NCBI RefSeq assembly: GCF_019297855.1
Contig: NZ_CP079194.1
Coordinates: forward strand, 124,001 to 188,000
Source of the DNA: Gymnodinialimonas ceratoperidinii
Lineage (GTDB): Bacteria > Pseudomonadota > Alphaproteobacteria > Rhodobacterales > Rhodobacteraceae
Direction: 5' to 3'
DNA length: 64,000 nucleotides
Part shown: in pieces, positions 1-10,042 of the stretch
Position numbering within the stretch: position 1 is the stretch's first letter
How the letters are laid out: each line of letters starts with the position of its first letter
The notes under the pieces: generated by a model
Told to the model about the DNA's origin: nothing
Databases searched by the model: none
The model's input: only the letters and a program-made list of their open reading frames with translations
Made by a program: the position numbers and the translations under genes

Positions 1-369
1 CACCTGAATGAACAAGTCCGGACATGTGCCGCGTTCCTGCGCCAGATCGGCGAGCTTCTTTGCCAGCTTGGGGCGGTCCACGGTGTGAATGGCGCTGAAC
101 ATCTCCACCGCCTGCCGCACCTTGTTGCTTTGCAGCGGCCCGATCAGATGCAGGTCGATCCCGCCGAATTGCTCTTGAAACGCGGGCCACCTGCCCTGCG
201 CCTCCTGCACCCGGTTCTCCCCAAAGACGCGGTGACCTTCGGTCAAAACCGCCTCGACCCGCTCAGCGGGCTGAACCTTGGAGACGGCGATCAAGGTGAT
301 GCCGCTCGCATCGCGGCCATGGGCCTGCGCGGCGGCGGTGAGGCGGGTGGTGATCTCTGACAAAGCCAT
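1..369 (-). CDS. YggS/PLPBP family pyridoxal-phosphate homeostasis protein (N-terminal part)
   Basis: The first 123 residues of a gene running off the left edge. They match the YggS/PROSC family, which binds PLP without known catalysis and buffers the cofactor in the cytoplasm. The motif LIAVSKVQP carries the PLP-binding lysine (about residue 31), followed by the family strings FGENRVQE and HLIGPLQSNK. The ATG at 369 gives the canonical N-terminus. The gene continues beyond the window, so integrity cannot be judged. It is read in the same direction as the porin behind it, with a terminator between them. Confidence 0.9.
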   Translation of the reverse strand, partial: MALSEITTRLTAAAQAHGRDASGITLIAVSKVQPAERVEAVLTEGHRVFGENRVQEAQGRWPAFQEQFGGIDLHLIGPLQSNKVRQAVEMFSAIHTVDRPKLAKKLADLAQERGTCPDLFIQV

Positions 370-383
370 GATGCAGTACCACC

Positions 384-415
384 AAAAGAAAAGAGCGGGC
401 ACAAGGCCCGCTCTT
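384..415 (-). terminator. Rho-independent terminator of the porin gene
   Basis: A 10-bp perfect stem (391-400 with 406-415) with a 5-base loop. On the minus strand it is followed by a T-rich tract (384-390). It lies 26 bases past the porin stop codon and separates the porin from the yggS-like gene. Confidence 0.85.
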
Positions 416-440
416 CCCAAATCAAACTAATCCGGTTGGA

Positions 441-1520
441 TTAGAAGGACATTGCCAGGCCGAAGGACCAGGTGTTGACCGTGGCATCGGCCGAACCGGC
501 GACACCGTCGTAGTCGTAGTCGGAGGAGCCGTAGCCGAGGTGAGCGGAGAGACCGCCACCGAGGTCGTAGGCTGCTGCCACACCGTAGCCGGTGAACTCA
601 CCCAGGTTGTCGATTTCGATCATGCCGTAGTTGGCAGAAACCGTGATCGCATCAAAGGTGTAGCCTGCGCCAACACCGACGTGGGTGGTGTCAAAGCTGG
701 TGCCAACAACGCCAAGAGGAGCGCTGTCGCCTTCAGCTTCGTACTGGGTGTAGGTGACGCCGAAGGAGAAACCAGAGTCCAGTGCGACGTTTGCGCTGAC
801 GCCCAGAGCAGTTACGTCATCGATTGCGTCACCGAAGCCGTCCGCAGCACCACCGGTGAGGTCAGAGAACATCGTGCCGTTGATGTTGCCGAGCATCCAA
901 TCGTCACGCGGAGTCGCGACCTGATAGCCGATACCAACGCCGTAGGAACCGCCAGCGAAGGAGCCGTTGTACATGGCGCCGATTGCGTAACCGTTGTCAC
1001 GGTCGCCGTCGTCATCCATCTCAACGGACGCTGCGAATGCGAAGTCGCCGAAGGAATAGTCGTAGCGCAGGATCTGGCCGTCATAGGCACCGTCGAGGTA
1101 GGAACCAACGTAGCCGACGTGGCCGGTTTCGTTGTCCTGGATGGAGCCGGCATTGCCAACTGCGGCTTCAGTCAGTGCCCAGTCCAGTGCACCGTCCGTG
1201 TCGCCCATGGTCAGGGTGCCGAAGTCACCGGAAATAAAGATGGCGATGCCACCGTTATTTTCGGGCGTGAAAGCAGCGTTTTCGTCGAGGTCAACTGCTG
1301 CACCGAAGGTGATGCCGCCGTCGGATTCACCGGAAAGCGTGAAGGTCACGTCGATGTCGGTGTGGAACTGAGTTTCCATGCTTTCGAACATGTCTGTGGT
1401 GGTGTTGTACATGTCGCCGCCGAAGACGCCCATTTCTGCGGAGCCGGACAGAGCAACGTCTGCTGCGGCAACACCAGCGGTCGCAACAAGCGCCGTGGAT
1501 GCGAAGAGAACCTTTTTCAT
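441..1520 (-). CDS. Outer-membrane porin (Porin_4 type)
   Basis: A 359-residue general diffusion porin, expected to form a 16-stranded beta barrel trimer in the outer membrane. The N-terminus is a clear Sec signal peptide (MKKVLFASTALVATAGVAAA, cleavage about residue 20), then DVALSGSAEMGV, typical of Rhodobacterales porins. The mature part is acidic, glycine-rich and ends in Phe (LAMSF), the outer-membrane assembly signal. The ATG at 1520 was chosen over an upstream in-frame start because an AAGGGAA ribosome site precedes it and the signal peptide begins there. It is monocistronic, with its own terminator. Confidence 0.93.
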   Translation of the reverse strand: MKKVLFASTALVATAGVAAADVALSGSAEMGVFGGDMYNTTTDMFESMETQFHTDIDVTFTLSGESDGGITFGAAVDLDENAAFTPENNGGIAIFISGDFGTLTMGDTDGALDWALTEAAVGNAGSIQDNETGHVGYVGSYLDGAYDGQILRYDYSFGDFAFAASVEMDDDGDRDNGYAIGAMYNGSFAGGSYGVGIGYQVATPRDDWMLGNINGTMFSDLTGGAADGFGDAIDDVTALGVSANVALDSGFSFGVTYTQYEAEGDSAPLGVVGTSFDTTHVGVGAGYTFDAITVSANYGMIEIDNLGEFTGYGVAAAYDLGGGLSAHLGYGSSDYDYDGVAGSADATVNTWSFGLAMSF

Positions 1521-1994
1521 GGTTTTTCCCTTGTGTTCACTTGAAAAACTTAACCCCAAAGCGGAACGCCCGAATTGAGTATGCATGGTGTTTCGCCTTT
1601 CACCCCTTTGATTGCAATAACGGCTCAGGGGCGTCCGGCAGGTTCGAGACAGCGTGGTGCAGACATGTCACAGTCCCTTATGGCGGCAAAACCACCTGAA
1701 GCCTATTAAATCAAAGGGTAACAGGGGTTAAGTGGGTGATCCGGGGCAATGTTGCCCTTATCGCGGCCGTGCTTGTGGCGCACGGAAGCCGCGCCAGCCA
1801 AGCGTATCTCCTTCGATTCGCGCGGGCCGAAATTCGACTCGCGAAATTCGGTGGATTTTCTTGGTGTATATAGTAGTGTCCCTTTCCACCGTCGAAACGA
1901 GCCATTGAAGTCCCCGCCGATCCGAGGCGCCCCCTTGCCGCGTGAGGTGCGCTTCTATAAAAGTTGCCCCTGTAATAGGGCGGGACCAGTGAAG
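1521..1994. other. Divergent intergenic region, porin / DUF3576-leuS
   Basis: No coding sequence is supported in these 474 bases, which should hold the promoters of the porin (minus) and of the DUF3576-leuS run (plus). Two GANTC sites, the CcrM target, lie at 1815-1819 and 1836-1840 within a short imperfect palindrome around CGAAATTCG repeats. A TATATAGT element near 1867-1874 could be a -10 region for the plus-strand genes, but no convincing -35 was assigned. Confidence 0.4.
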
Positions 1995-2477
1995 ATGTTG
2001 AAACGACTTGCAAACTATCTGGGCACAGCCTTGATCATCGGGGCGCTCACGGCTTGTAACGGCTTGGGCAACAACCGAGAGGTGGCGGATGCGCAGCTCC
2101 GGCAGGAGGGCCTGCTGGTGGATTCGGACCGCGAGACGATCTGGGATCTCTTCGGCAACAGCGATGATCCTTCCGTTACCGTGGAAGTGAACCGCTATCT
2201 CTGGCGTGCCTCGCTGGAGATCCTCGACTTCATGCCGCTGGAAGCTGCCGATCCTTTCACCGGTATCCTCGTTTTCGATTACGCCACCCCGCCCGGCGGC
2301 CGTCAGGCCTACCGCGCCACCGTCTACGTCAGCGATCCAGCGCTGGAGGCGCGTTCCCTGCGTGTCGCCCTCCAAGGTCGCGGCGGCAGCGCCGTCAGCC
2401 GCGAGACCGCGCGACAGGTGGAAGACGCGATTCTCACCCGCGCGCGTCAACTTCGGGTTGCCGACGGCAATCTCTAG
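1995..2477 (+). CDS. DUF3576 domain lipoprotein
   Basis: A 160-residue predicted outer-membrane lipoprotein. A signal peptide with lipobox LTAC (Cys about residue 18) is followed by a compact domain of the DUF3576 family, known mainly from alphaproteobacteria and often found next to leuS. Its function is unknown; an envelope role is inferred from the lipid anchor. The ATG at 1995 was chosen because the signal peptide starts there; a GTG two codons upstream is possible. It is followed by a terminator and then leuS. Confidence 0.8.
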   Translation: MLKRLANYLGTALIIGALTACNGLGNNREVADAQLRQEGLLVDSDRETIWDLFGNSDDPSVTVEVNRYLWRASLEILDFMPLEAADPFTGILVFDYATPPGGRQAYRATVYVSDPALEARSLRVALQGRGGSAVSRETARQVEDAILTRARQLRVADGNL

Positions 2478-2504
2478 ACGGGACGCAAGCGTCGGCTTAA
2501 CAAC

Positions 2505-2541
2505 ACGCCGGGCTCCTCCAACCGGGAGGCCCGGCGTTTTC
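2505..2541 (+). terminator. Terminator/attenuator between the DUF3576 gene and leuS
   Basis: A 9-bp GC-rich stem (2505-2513 with 2529-2537) followed by TTTTC. It lies 28 bases after the DUF3576 stop and about 30 bases before the leuS start. It could end the upstream transcript or attenuate read-through into leuS. Confidence 0.75.
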
Positions 2542-2570
2542 ATGTCAAAAGACCCGCAAGGAATACCAAG

Positions 2571-5138
2571 ATGTCCCGTTACGACCCCTCCAAGATCGAG
2601 CCGAAGTGGCAGAAGGCCTGGAATGACGCCGGGACCTTCCTCGCGACGATGGAGAGGGATCGCCCGAAGTATTACGTGCTCGAGATGTTCCCCTATCCCT
2701 CGGGGCGCATCCACATCGGCCACGTGCGCAACTACACGATGGGCGACGTGATCGCGCGCTACAAGAAAGCGACGGGCCACAACGTGCTGCATCCGATGGG
2801 CTTCGACGCCTTCGGCATGCCCGCCGAGAACGCCGCCATGGCCAACGGCGGCCACCCCTCGGACTGGACCTACGAGAACATCGACACGATGGTCGAACAG
2901 ATGAAGCCGCTTGGCTTCGGGATCGACTGGACCCGGATGTTCGCCACCTGCGACCCGGAATATTATGGCCAGCAGCAGGCGCTGTTCCTCGACTTTCTCG
3001 ACGCCGGGCTGATCGAGCGCAAGAACGCCGTGGTGAACTGGGACCCGGTCGACATGACCGTGCTCGCCAACGAGCAGGTGGAGGACGGCAAGGGCTGGCG
3101 CTCGGGCGCCGAGGTGGAGCGCAAGGAGCTCACCCAGTGGTTCTTCAAGATCTCTGATTATTCCGACGAGCTGCTGAGCGCGCTGGACGGGCTGGACGAC
3201 TGGCCAGCCAAGGTGAAGCTGATGCAGGCCAACTGGATCGGCAAGTCGCGCGGCCTGCAGTTTGCCTTCGGGTTGGTGGAGCCGGTTGGCGGCCACGACC
3301 GGGTGGAGGTCTACACGACGCGCCCCGACACGCTTCTGGGGGCGAGCTTCGTCGGCATCTCGCCCGATCACCCGATCGCCAAGCAGCTGGAGGCGGATAA
3401 CGCCGAGGTCCGCGCTTTCAACGAGGAATGCCGCAAGGGCGGCACCACCGCCGCCGAGGTCGAGACCGCCGAGAAGCGCGGCTTCGACACCGGCCTGAAG
3501 GTGCGTCATCCCTTCGACACGGCGGCCGAGCTGCCCGTCTATATCGCCAACTTCATCCTTATGGACTACGGCACCGGCGCGATCTTTGGCTGCCCCGCCC
3601 ATGATGAGCGCGACCTCGAGTTCGCCCGCAAGTACGAGCTGCCGGTCGTCTCCACCTTCGTGCCCGTCGATGACGAGGGTCACACCCGCCCCGAGGACGG
3701 CGGCGCGGCCTACGTGCCGCCCAAGACTGACCCGGTGCGCTACATCGCGGGCTTCGCCGGCGAGGAAGTGCAAACCGGCAACGAGGCCATCGATGCCGCC
3801 ATCGCCTTCTGCGAGGACAAGGCCGTGGGCCAAGGCGTCACCAAGTTCCGCCTGCGGGATTGGGGCCTGTCACGGCAGCGCTACTGGGGCTGCCCGATCC
3901 CTGTGGTTCACTGCGACGCCTGTGGCGTGGTACCCGAGAAGAAAGAGAACCTGCCGGTCGAATTGCCCTACGACGTCTCCTTCGACGTGCCGGGCAACCC
4001 GCTGGACCGCCACCCCACCTGGCGCGACACGCCCTGCCCCGCCTGCGGCAAGCCCGCCAAGCGTGAAACCGACACGATGGATACCTTCGTCGATTCATCG
4101 TGGTATTTCGCCCGCTTCACCGCCCCGCGCGCGGAAACGCCGACCTCGAAGGCCGAGGCGGAATACTGGATGAACGTCGACCAATATATCGGCGGCATCG
4201 AGCATGCGATCCTGCACCTGCTCTATTCCCGTTTCTTCGCCCGCGCGATGCACATCACCGGCCACCTGCCGCGCAAGGCGATCGAGCCGTTCAATGCCTT
4301 GTTCACTCAGGGCATGGTGACCCATGCGATCTACAAGACGACCAGTCCCGAAGGCCGCCCCGTCTATCACTATCCGGAAACGGTGGAGCTGCGCGACGGC
4401 GGGGCCTTTCTCGAGGATGGCACGCAGGTCGACGTCATCCCGTCCGCCAAGATGTCGAAGTCGAAGAACAACGTCGTCGACCCGGTGGAGATCATCAAGC
4501 AATACGGCGCCGATACTGCGCGCTGGTTCGTGCTCTCCGATTCGCCCCCCGAGCGCGACGTGGAATGGACGGCCTCGGGCGCCGAGGCTGCCTACAAGCA
4601 CCTGGGCCGCGTCTGGTCGCTCTGCGATCGCATTGCCGAGATGGACCGCGCTGGTGGTGAGGGGGATGACGACCTCCTCCGCGAGATGCACAAGACCATT
4701 CGCGACGTCTCCAACGGGGTTGAAAGCTTCGGCTTCAACGCGGCAATCGCGAAGCTCTATGCCTTCACGAACACACTTTCCAAATCCAAGGCGAGCCATA
4801 AGGCACAGCGCGAGGCGGTGATGGTTCTGGCGCAACTCATGGCGCCGATGACCCCGCATCTGGCCGAAGATATCTGGGCACACCAAGGGGGCGAAGGCCT
4901 GATCGCCGATGCTGCCTGGCCCGAAGCGGACGAGGCGATGCTGGTGGAATCCTCGATCACTCTGCCGATCCAGATCAACGGCAAGCGCAAGTCCGAGATC
5001 ACGGTCGCCAAGGATGCCAGCAAGGAAGAGGTTGAAAAGATCGCGCTCGCAGACGACGCTGTGGTCAGGGCGCTGGATGGGGCCGCGCCGAAAAAGCTGA
5101 TCGTTGTCCCCGGACGGATCGTGAATGTCGTTGTTTGA
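2571..5138 (+). CDS. leuS: Leucyl-tRNA synthetase
   Basis: An 855-residue class Ia aminoacyl-tRNA synthetase that charges tRNA-Leu in the cytoplasm. The HIGH motif (residues 48-51) lies within [18 protein letters not shown], and KMSKS is at 627-631. Between them sits the CP1 editing domain, which hydrolyses mischarged tRNA, and a zinc-binding-like segment with paired CxxC motifs (HCDACG, CPACG). The C-terminal anticodon-binding and small C-terminal domains are present (ends GRIVNVVV). Length is normal. It overlaps lptE by 14 bases, so the two are co-transcribed with holA. Confidence 0.98.
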   Translation: MSRYDPSKIEPKWQKAWNDAGTFLATMERDRPKYYVLEMFPYPSGRIHIGHVRNYTMGDVIARYKKATGHNVLHPMGFDAFGMPAENAAMANGGHPSDWTYENIDTMVEQMKPLGFGIDWTRMFATCDPEYYGQQQALFLDFLDAGLIERKNAVVNWDPVDMTVLANEQVEDGKGWRSGAEVERKELTQWFFKISDYSDELLSALDGLDDWPAKVKLMQANWIGKSRGLQFAFGLVEPVGGHDRVEVYTTRPDTLLGASFVGISPDHPIAKQLEADNAEVRAFNEECRKGGTTAAEVETAEKRGFDTGLKVRHPFDTAAELPVYIANFILMDYGTGAIFGCPAHDERDLEFARKYELPVVSTFVPVDDEGHTRPEDGGAAYVPPKTDPVRYIAGFAGEEVQTGNEAIDAAIAFCEDKAVGQGVTKFRLRDWGLSRQRYWGCPIPVVHCDACGVVPEKKENLPVELPYDVSFDVPGNPLDRHPTWRDTPCPACGKPAKRETDTMDTFVDSSWYFARFTAPRAETPTSKAEAEYWMNVDQYIGGIEHAILHLLYSRFFARAMHITGHLPRKAIEPFNALFTQGMVTHAIYKTTSPEGRPVYHYPETVELRDGGAFLEDGTQVDVIPSAKMSKSKNNVVDPVEIIKQYGADTARWFVLSDSPPERDVEWTASGAEAAYKHLGRVWSLCDRIAEMDRAGGEGDDDLLREMHKTIRDVSNGVESFGFNAAIAKLYAFTNTLSKSKASHKAQREAVMVLAQLMAPMTPHLAEDIWAHQGGEGLIADAAWPEADEAMLVESSITLPIQINGKRKSEITVAKDASKEEVEKIALADDAVVRALDGAAPKKLIVVPGRIVNVVV

Positions 5139-5607
5139 TCGCCGAAGCCTGATGCTCACCCTTGCCACGCTGCCCTTGGCGGCGTGCAATTTCCAGCCGG
5201 TCTACGGGCCCGGCGGCTCGGGTGAGATTATTCGCAACCAGATCAGGGTGGCCGAGCCGGACACACGTCTGGAATTCGAACTGGTCGCACGGCTGGAAGA
5301 TCGGATCGGGACCGGCTCGCGCTACCTGCTGGATTACGAGATCACCCGGTCGAGCCGTGATCTCGCCATCGACGCGGACGAAGTCATCAACCGCATCAAC
5401 CTCGTTGGCACCTTGGCGTTCACCCTGCGCGACGCGGCCACCGGGCGCAGCCTTCAGACGGGCGAGGTCGCGACATTTACCGCCTACGCGACCACCGCTT
5501 CGCCCGTTGCTACCGAATCGGCCAGACGGGATGCGGAAGACCGCCTTGCGGTGGCCTTGGCCGACCAGCTTGTGACCCGGCTGATCGCGGGCGCGCCCTC
5601 GTGGTGA
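5125..5607 (+). CDS. lptE: LPS assembly lipoprotein LptE
   Basis: A 160-residue lipoprotein that would act as the plug and partner of LptD, placing LPS in the outer leaflet of the outer membrane. The lipobox LAAC puts the lipidated cysteine at residue 21, followed by [10 protein letters not shown], the FxPxYG-type start typical of alphaproteobacterial LptE. The leuS-lptE-holA order is conserved widely in proteobacteria and supports the call. Its start lies inside the leuS end. Confidence 0.9.
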   Translation: MSLFDRRSLMLTLATLPLAACNFQPVYGPGGSGEIIRNQIRVAEPDTRLEFELVARLEDRIGTGSRYLLDYEITRSSRDLAIDADEVINRINLVGTLAFTLRDAATGRSLQTGEVATFTAYATTASPVATESARRDAEDRLAVALADQLVTRLIAGAPSW

Positions 5608-5617
5608 CCGGCGCGCC

Positions 5618-6649
5618 ATGAAGCTCTCCACCCGCGACGCCAACGTCTATTTCAAACGTCCCGACACCTCTGCAGCCGGTTGCCTGATCTTTGGCGATGA
5701 CGCCATGCGGGTGGCGCTGAAGCGGCAGGATCTTCTGTCAGCACTTCTGGGCGAAAACGCCGAGGAAGAGATGCGCCTGACGCGAATGACCGGGGCCGAC
5801 CTGCGCTCGGACAACGCAGGCCTGCTGGATGCGGTGAAGGCCGTTGGCTTCTTCCCCGGCCGCCGCGCCGTGCTGATCGAAGGCGCCACCGACGGCTTGT
5901 CCAAGGTCTTCAGCGCCGCTTTCGAGGAATGGCAGGAAGGGGACGCCCAGATCATTGCCACCGCCGGCAGGCTCACGGCGAAATCGGCGTTGCGCAAGGT
6001 GTTCGAGGGCAACAAACGCGCCTATGCCGCCGCGATCTACGACGATCCTCCGGGACGCGCCGAGATCGACGACATGCTGAAGGCGGCGGGCATCACCGAG
6101 GCCGATCGCGAAGCCTCGGCCGATCTCGAGGCGCTGGCCCGCGCCATCGGCCCCGGCGACTTCCGCCAGATGATCGAGAAGTTGGGGCTCTACAAAAGCG
6201 GCGATGCCACGCCGGTCACCCCCGCCGATATCGAGGCCGTGGCCCCCCTGACCCGCGAAGCGGAGCTGGACGACATCCTCCACGCCACGGCGGAGGCCGA
6301 TGCCGGGGTCATCGGCCCGCTTCTTACGCGTCTCAAACAGCAGGGAACGACGCCGGTGTCGCTCTGCATCGCCGCCCTGCGTCATTTCCGGGCGCTGCAC
6401 ATGGCGGCGGCGCATCCGAACGGCCCCGCGGCAGGGCTGCAGGCCATGCGTCCCCCGGTCTTCGGGCCGCGCCGCGACCGCATGGCGCGACAGGCTGGAA
6501 AATGGGGTCGCGACGGATTGGAGACGGCCCTGTCGATGCTGATCGAAACGGATTTGATCCTGCGCTCTGCGAGCACGGCACCGCAGATGGCGGTAATGGA
6601 GCGGACGTTGATCCGCCTGGCGATGTTGCCCGGACGGGGGAGACGATGA
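5618..6649 (+). CDS. holA: DNA polymerase III subunit delta
   Basis: A 343-residue delta subunit of the clamp loader, which opens the beta clamp at primed sites. It starts MKLSTRDANVYFKRPD and contains the HolA-type GDDAMRVA segment and the conserved helical region DFRQMIEKLGLYK. The C-terminal collar domain is Arg/Leu rich. It lies 10 bases after lptE and one base before the GST gene, so the run reads as a single transcript. Confidence 0.93.
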   Translation: MKLSTRDANVYFKRPDTSAAGCLIFGDDAMRVALKRQDLLSALLGENAEEEMRLTRMTGADLRSDNAGLLDAVKAVGFFPGRRAVLIEGATDGLSKVFSAAFEEWQEGDAQIIATAGRLTAKSALRKVFEGNKRAYAAAIYDDPPGRAEIDDMLKAAGITEADREASADLEALARAIGPGDFRQMIEKLGLYKSGDATPVTPADIEAVAPLTREAELDDILHATAEADAGVIGPLLTRLKQQGTTPVSLCIAALRHFRALHMAAAHPNGPAAGLQAMRPPVFGPRRDRMARQAGKWGRDGLETALSMLIETDLILRSASTAPQMAVMERTLIRLAMLPGRGRR

Positions 6650-7252
6650 ATGGATGATTACCTTGTATTCGGCAGTGCAAAATCGCGCGCGATGCGGGTC
6701 CTGTGGGTGATGGAAGAGCTGGAGCTGACATATTCCGTCGTGACCGCCTCGCCGCGCTCCGAGGAGGTGCGGTCGGTGAACCCGACGGGCAAGATCCCGG
6801 TCCTGCTGACGCAGGGCGTGGCGATCCCGGATTCCGTGGCGATCATGACCTATCTCGCAGACAGGCACGGCAAGCTGACCGCAGACGCGGGCACCGTGGA
6901 GCGGGCCTTGCAGGATGCTTTCGTCAACGCCGTGAATGACGAACTCGACGCCGTTCTCTGGGCGGCGGCGCGTCACAGCTTTGTCCTGCCGGAGGAACAT
7001 CGCGTGCCCGACGTGAAGCCCTCGTTGCGGTGGGAATTTTCGCGGAATCAGGACGCCATTGCAGATCGGATGGCGCCGGATGGTCCCTTCGTGAAGGGGG
7101 CGGAGATGACCATCGCCGATATCCTGCTGTCGCACTGCATCGGTTGGGCACAGAACGCGAAGTTCGAGGTCACGAACGAGCGGCTTCTGACGCACAACGC
7201 GATGATGCGGGACCGTCCTGCGTTCAAGCGTGCCCTCAAGGCGGGAGTCTGA
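6650..7252 (+). CDS. Glutathione S-transferase family protein
   Basis: A 200-residue cytoplasmic GST-like protein. The N-terminal thioredoxin fold (residues 1-80) has the expected NPTGKIPVLLTQ cis-Pro segment followed by DSVAIMTYLADRHG, the SNAIxxYL-like glutathione gamma-Glu site. The C-terminal half is the all-helical GST domain. Substrate is not predictable. The start codon immediately follows the holA stop, so translation is probably coupled. Confidence 0.85.
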   Translation: MDDYLVFGSAKSRAMRVLWVMEELELTYSVVTASPRSEEVRSVNPTGKIPVLLTQGVAIPDSVAIMTYLADRHGKLTADAGTVERALQDAFVNAVNDELDAVLWAAARHSFVLPEEHRVPDVKPSLRWEFSRNQDAIADRMAPDGPFVKGAEMTIADILLSHCIGWAQNAKFEVTNERLLTHNAMMRDRPAFKRALKAGV

Positions 7253-7270
7253 CCGAACCTTGCAGGCTTT

Positions 7271-8452
7271 CTAACGATCCGCGTGATACCTCGCGGCGTG
7301 CAAGCCCGCCCAACGTCCTGTCGCAAGGCAGCCGTTGATCAGGTATCCGCCCGTCGGCGCTTCCCAATCCAGCATCTCCCCGGCGACGAAAACGCCGGGA
7401 ATGGCCTCCAGCATCAGCCCCTTGGTCACGGCCGCGCGCGGCACGCCTCCGGCGGTCGAGATCGCCTCGTCCATCGGGCGCGGGCTGTCGTGCTTGACCG
7501 GGAGCGCCTTGATCAGCTGCGCCAAGGCCATCGGGTCTTCCGGCAGCGGCCGGGCAAATTCCTGCAGCAGCGCGCGTTTGAGCGCGTCGAGGCCCAGCCC
7601 CGTGAGCGCCTTGGTCAACGTCTGCTTTCTCGGGCGCTTCCGGAGACGTGACGCCAGACCCTCCACCGGACGGTCCGGCAGCAAATCGAAGGTCAATTCT
7701 GCCCCTTCCCGGACGGCAGAGGAGACCGCGTAGATGCCGCCCCCCTCCAGCCCCCGGTGCGAGATCACGGCCTCGCCCCTCTGTCGCGTGTCGCCTGCCT
7801 GCAGCGCGATGTTCTTGAGCGGCGCGCCGAGATGCGGCTCCATATGCTCGGACCATGCAACCTTGAGGCCCATGTTCGCGGGCTTGAAGGGGGCGAGGGT
7901 CACGCCCTTGGCGCTGAGGATCTCCGCCCATGCACCATCGGAGCCAAGCCGCGACCAGCTTGCCCCGCCAAGGGCCAGAACGGTGACGGCAGGGGTGATC
8001 GTCTGCGGCCCCTCGGGCGTGTCGAAGGTCAGCGCGTCGCCGTCGAACCCGGTCCAGCGCCAGCGCAAGCGCATCTCTGCGTCCAACCTTTGCAGCCAGG
8101 CGCGCAGGAGGGGGGAGGCTTTCATCGCCTTGGGGAACACCCGCCCGGTCGTGCCGGTAAAGATCGGCTGGCCCAGATTCTCGGCGAAGGCCATGACCTC
8201 GACGGGATCCAACTGCGCGATCATCGGGTAGAGCCAATCGCTGGCCGCGCCATAGGCCCGCGCGAAGGCCTCGAGCTTTTCGTCCTTGGTCAGGTTGAGG
8301 CCCGACTTCCCTGCCATCAGGAACTTGCGCCCGGCCGAGGGCTTGGCCTCGGCGATGGTCACCTTGCGGCCCTCTTTCACAAGCGTCTCGGCCGCCATGA
8401 GCCCTGCGGGGCCCGACCCGATGACGAGCGCATCAACCGTGATGTCCTGCAT
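7271..8452 (-). CDS. HI0933/BaiN-like FAD-dependent flavoprotein (TIGR03862 type)
   Basis: A 393-residue flavoprotein with an N-terminal Rossmann fold (ALVIGSGPAGLMAAE, GxGxxG at about 9-14) and the family segment AGRKFLMAGKSGLNLTKDE. The C-terminal FAD motif GVFVAGEMLDWEAPTGGY is the HI0933-like signature. Members are predicted NAD(P)/FAD oxidoreductases of unknown substrate; some have been linked to tRNA or bile-acid reduction, which cannot be extended here. The ATG at 8452 follows an AAGGAC ribosome site. It converges on the GST gene, 18 bases apart. Confidence 0.85.
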   Translation of the reverse strand: MQDITVDALVIGSGPAGLMAAETLVKEGRKVTIAEAKPSAGRKFLMAGKSGLNLTKDEKLEAFARAYGAASDWLYPMIAQLDPVEVMAFAENLGQPIFTGTTGRVFPKAMKASPLLRAWLQRLDAEMRLRWRWTGFDGDALTFDTPEGPQTITPAVTVLALGGASWSRLGSDGAWAEILSAKGVTLAPFKPANMGLKVAWSEHMEPHLGAPLKNIALQAGDTRQRGEAVISHRGLEGGGIYAVSSAVREGAELTFDLLPDRPVEGLASRLRKRPRKQTLTKALTGLGLDALKRALLQEFARPLPEDPMALAQLIKALPVKHDSPRPMDEAISTAGGVPRAAVTKGLMLEAIPGVFVAGEMLDWEAPTGGYLINGCLATGRWAGLHAARYHADR

Positions 8453-8469
8453 GGTGTTGAGGTCCTTTT

Positions 8470-8520
8470 GGGGGCCAGCCCCCAACCCCCCGGAGTTGTA
8501 CTGGCCAAGATGAAGGAGGG
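8470..8520 (+). repeat. Dispersed intergenic element, copy 1
   Basis: A GGGGGC/GCCCCC hairpin (8470-8483), a C-run, then GGAGTTGTACTGGCCAAGATGAAGG. Copies 3 and 4 share the hairpin-plus-tail plan; copy 2 has a smaller hairpin. It sits between two minus-strand genes whose reading does not use it. Confidence 0.65.
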
Positions 8521-8530
8521 AGCGGGGTGC

Positions 8531-9142
8531 CTAGGGTATCATCGTCTTGATGGCATGAAGGTTTGCCTGATCGGCTGCAAGGGCCGTGGCGCACAGGGCG
8601 CGGGCCGAGAGGAGAAGATCATCCGGCGCGCAGATCCGATCGACGAGGCCGAAGGAGAGTGCTTCCTCAGCGGAGAGCTTCTGCCCGGCCAGAAGGATCA
8701 GCTTGGCGCGCGCGGGGCCCACGAGGTTCACGAGGCGCGGCGGATCGGAAGGTTGCGGCAGGAAGCCCAGTTTGGCGACCGGGTAGAAGAATTTCGCCGC
8801 CGGGACGCAGAGGCGGATGTCACAGGCCAGCGCCATGCCGAAGGCGCCCCCGGCCAGCGTGCCGTTCAAGGCGGCGATGGTCAGGCAGGGCAGCGCGGAT
8901 AGCGCGCCGGAGACCTGTTCCCACAGATCGGATGTGGCAAGGCCAGCATGGGCCTCGGCAAGGTCGGCGCCGGCGGAGAAGACAGAGGCGCCCGTGCCTG
9001 TGAGGATCAGGGCGCGCACCGATTGGCAGTCGGTAAAGGTCTCCAGCAGGTCCTCCAACATCGCCGCGGTCAGGGAGTTGGCCTTCTCGGGCCGGTTGAT
9101 CGTGACGATCCGCAGGCCGTTCTCGTCCCGGACCTCGATCAC
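8531..9142 (-). CDS. Enoyl-CoA hydratase/isomerase family protein
   Basis: A 203-residue crotonase-fold protein starting at GTG (IEVRDENGLRIVTINRPEKANSL). The oxyanion-hole segments SAGADLAE and NGTLAGGAFGMALACDI are present. The usual catalytic acids of hydratases are not obvious, so it could be a hydratase, isomerase or hydrolase acting on acyl-CoA thioesters. At about 200 residues it is short for the family (about 260), as it ends soon after the core. Its GTG start overlaps the stop of the SDR gene (GTGA), so the two are translationally coupled. Confidence 0.82.
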   Translation of the reverse strand: MIEVRDENGLRIVTINRPEKANSLTAAMLEDLLETFTDCQSVRALILTGTGASVFSAGADLAEAHAGLATSDLWEQVSGALSALPCLTIAALNGTLAGGAFGMALACDIRLCVPAAKFFYPVAKLGFLPQPSDPPRLVNLVGPARAKLILLAGQKLSAEEALSFGLVDRICAPDDLLLSARALCATALAADQANLHAIKTMIP

Positions 9143-9888
9143 GCGAGGCCGACCGCCGCGCGGATGCTCTCGTCCCGCAGGGAGATGTCGCCGCCGAGGT
9201 AGGGGTCCGCGGCCTCGGTGCACATCCAGGCGAGGGTCTTCGCCGGCCACTCCGGCGGGATGTGATCGGACCAATCCAGCGCGGCGACGGGGTTCATGCC
9301 GGTCGCCTTGATCTCGACCTGCATCTGCGTGGCCACCGTACCCGGCGAGAGACCAAGCGCGCGGATGCCGCGATCGCCCATTTCCTTGTGCAGCGAGCGG
9401 GTCAGCATCAGGGCGGCCGCTTTCGAGGCACAATAATGCGACCAGCCTTCCAGCGGATTGGTCGCCGCACCCGAGGAGATGCCGATGATCGTGCCGCCCT
9501 TGCCCATGTGGGTCAGGGCCGCATGCATGCCGTTGAACGTGCCCTTGAGGTTGATGTCGATGACCTGCCCCCAGGCCTCGGGGTCACTGTCCTCGATCCG
9601 GGCGACCGGCTCGATCACGCCGGCGTTGTTGATCAGCACATCGAGCGAGCCGAAGGTGTCGACGGCAGCATTGCAGGCAGCCTCGACCTCCCAATAGCGG
9701 GCCACGTCGCAGGTCACGGCGAGGGCATTCTCGCCAATCTCGCCGGCCAGCTTGGCGATGGCGTCATGGGATCGCGCCAAGAGCACGACCTTGGCGCCCA
9801 GGCTCGCGAACTCGCGCGCGGCGGCGGCGCCGATGCCCCGGCTGGCTCCCGTGATGACCACTGTCTTGCCCGCAACCGCATGTGCCAT
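9139..9888 (-). CDS. Short-chain dehydrogenase/reductase (SDR)
   Basis: A 249-residue classical SDR. The cofactor motif TGASRGIG (about residues 14-21), NNAG, the active-site Ser in ISSGAA, and the catalytic YCASK are all intact. It would carry out NAD(P)-dependent oxidation or reduction of a hydroxy/keto group. Pairing with a crotonase-fold enzyme suggests acyl-CoA or short-chain acid metabolism, which is inference. It heads a two-gene operon. Confidence 0.88.
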   Translation of the reverse strand: MAHAVAGKTVVITGASRGIGAAAAREFASLGAKVVLLARSHDAIAKLAGEIGENALAVTCDVARYWEVEAACNAAVDTFGSLDVLINNAGVIEPVARIEDSDPEAWGQVIDINLKGTFNGMHAALTHMGKGGTIIGISSGAATNPLEGWSHYCASKAAALMLTRSLHKEMGDRGIRALGLSPGTVATQMQVEIKATGMNPVAALDWSDHIPPEWPAKTLAWMCTEAADPYLGGDISLRDESIRAAVGLA

Positions 9889-10042
9889 GGCGTAAGTCCT
9901 TTTTGCTTCACAACTAATCGGGCAGAGCGTAGCGCCCCCGATCGGCGGCGACCAGCCATATCAGGGGATCCTTACTTGACGCACTGCGATCCGGCCTTGA
10001 TCATCCAAGCTTTACATCCTGTTTGCTGGAGAAACCCCTCCG

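Noticed and set aside
1758..3833. A 691-codon minus-strand open frame opposite leuS
   Set aside because: It is antisense to a full, conserved leuS and the DUF3576 gene and resembles no known family; in high-G+C DNA long antisense frames are expected.
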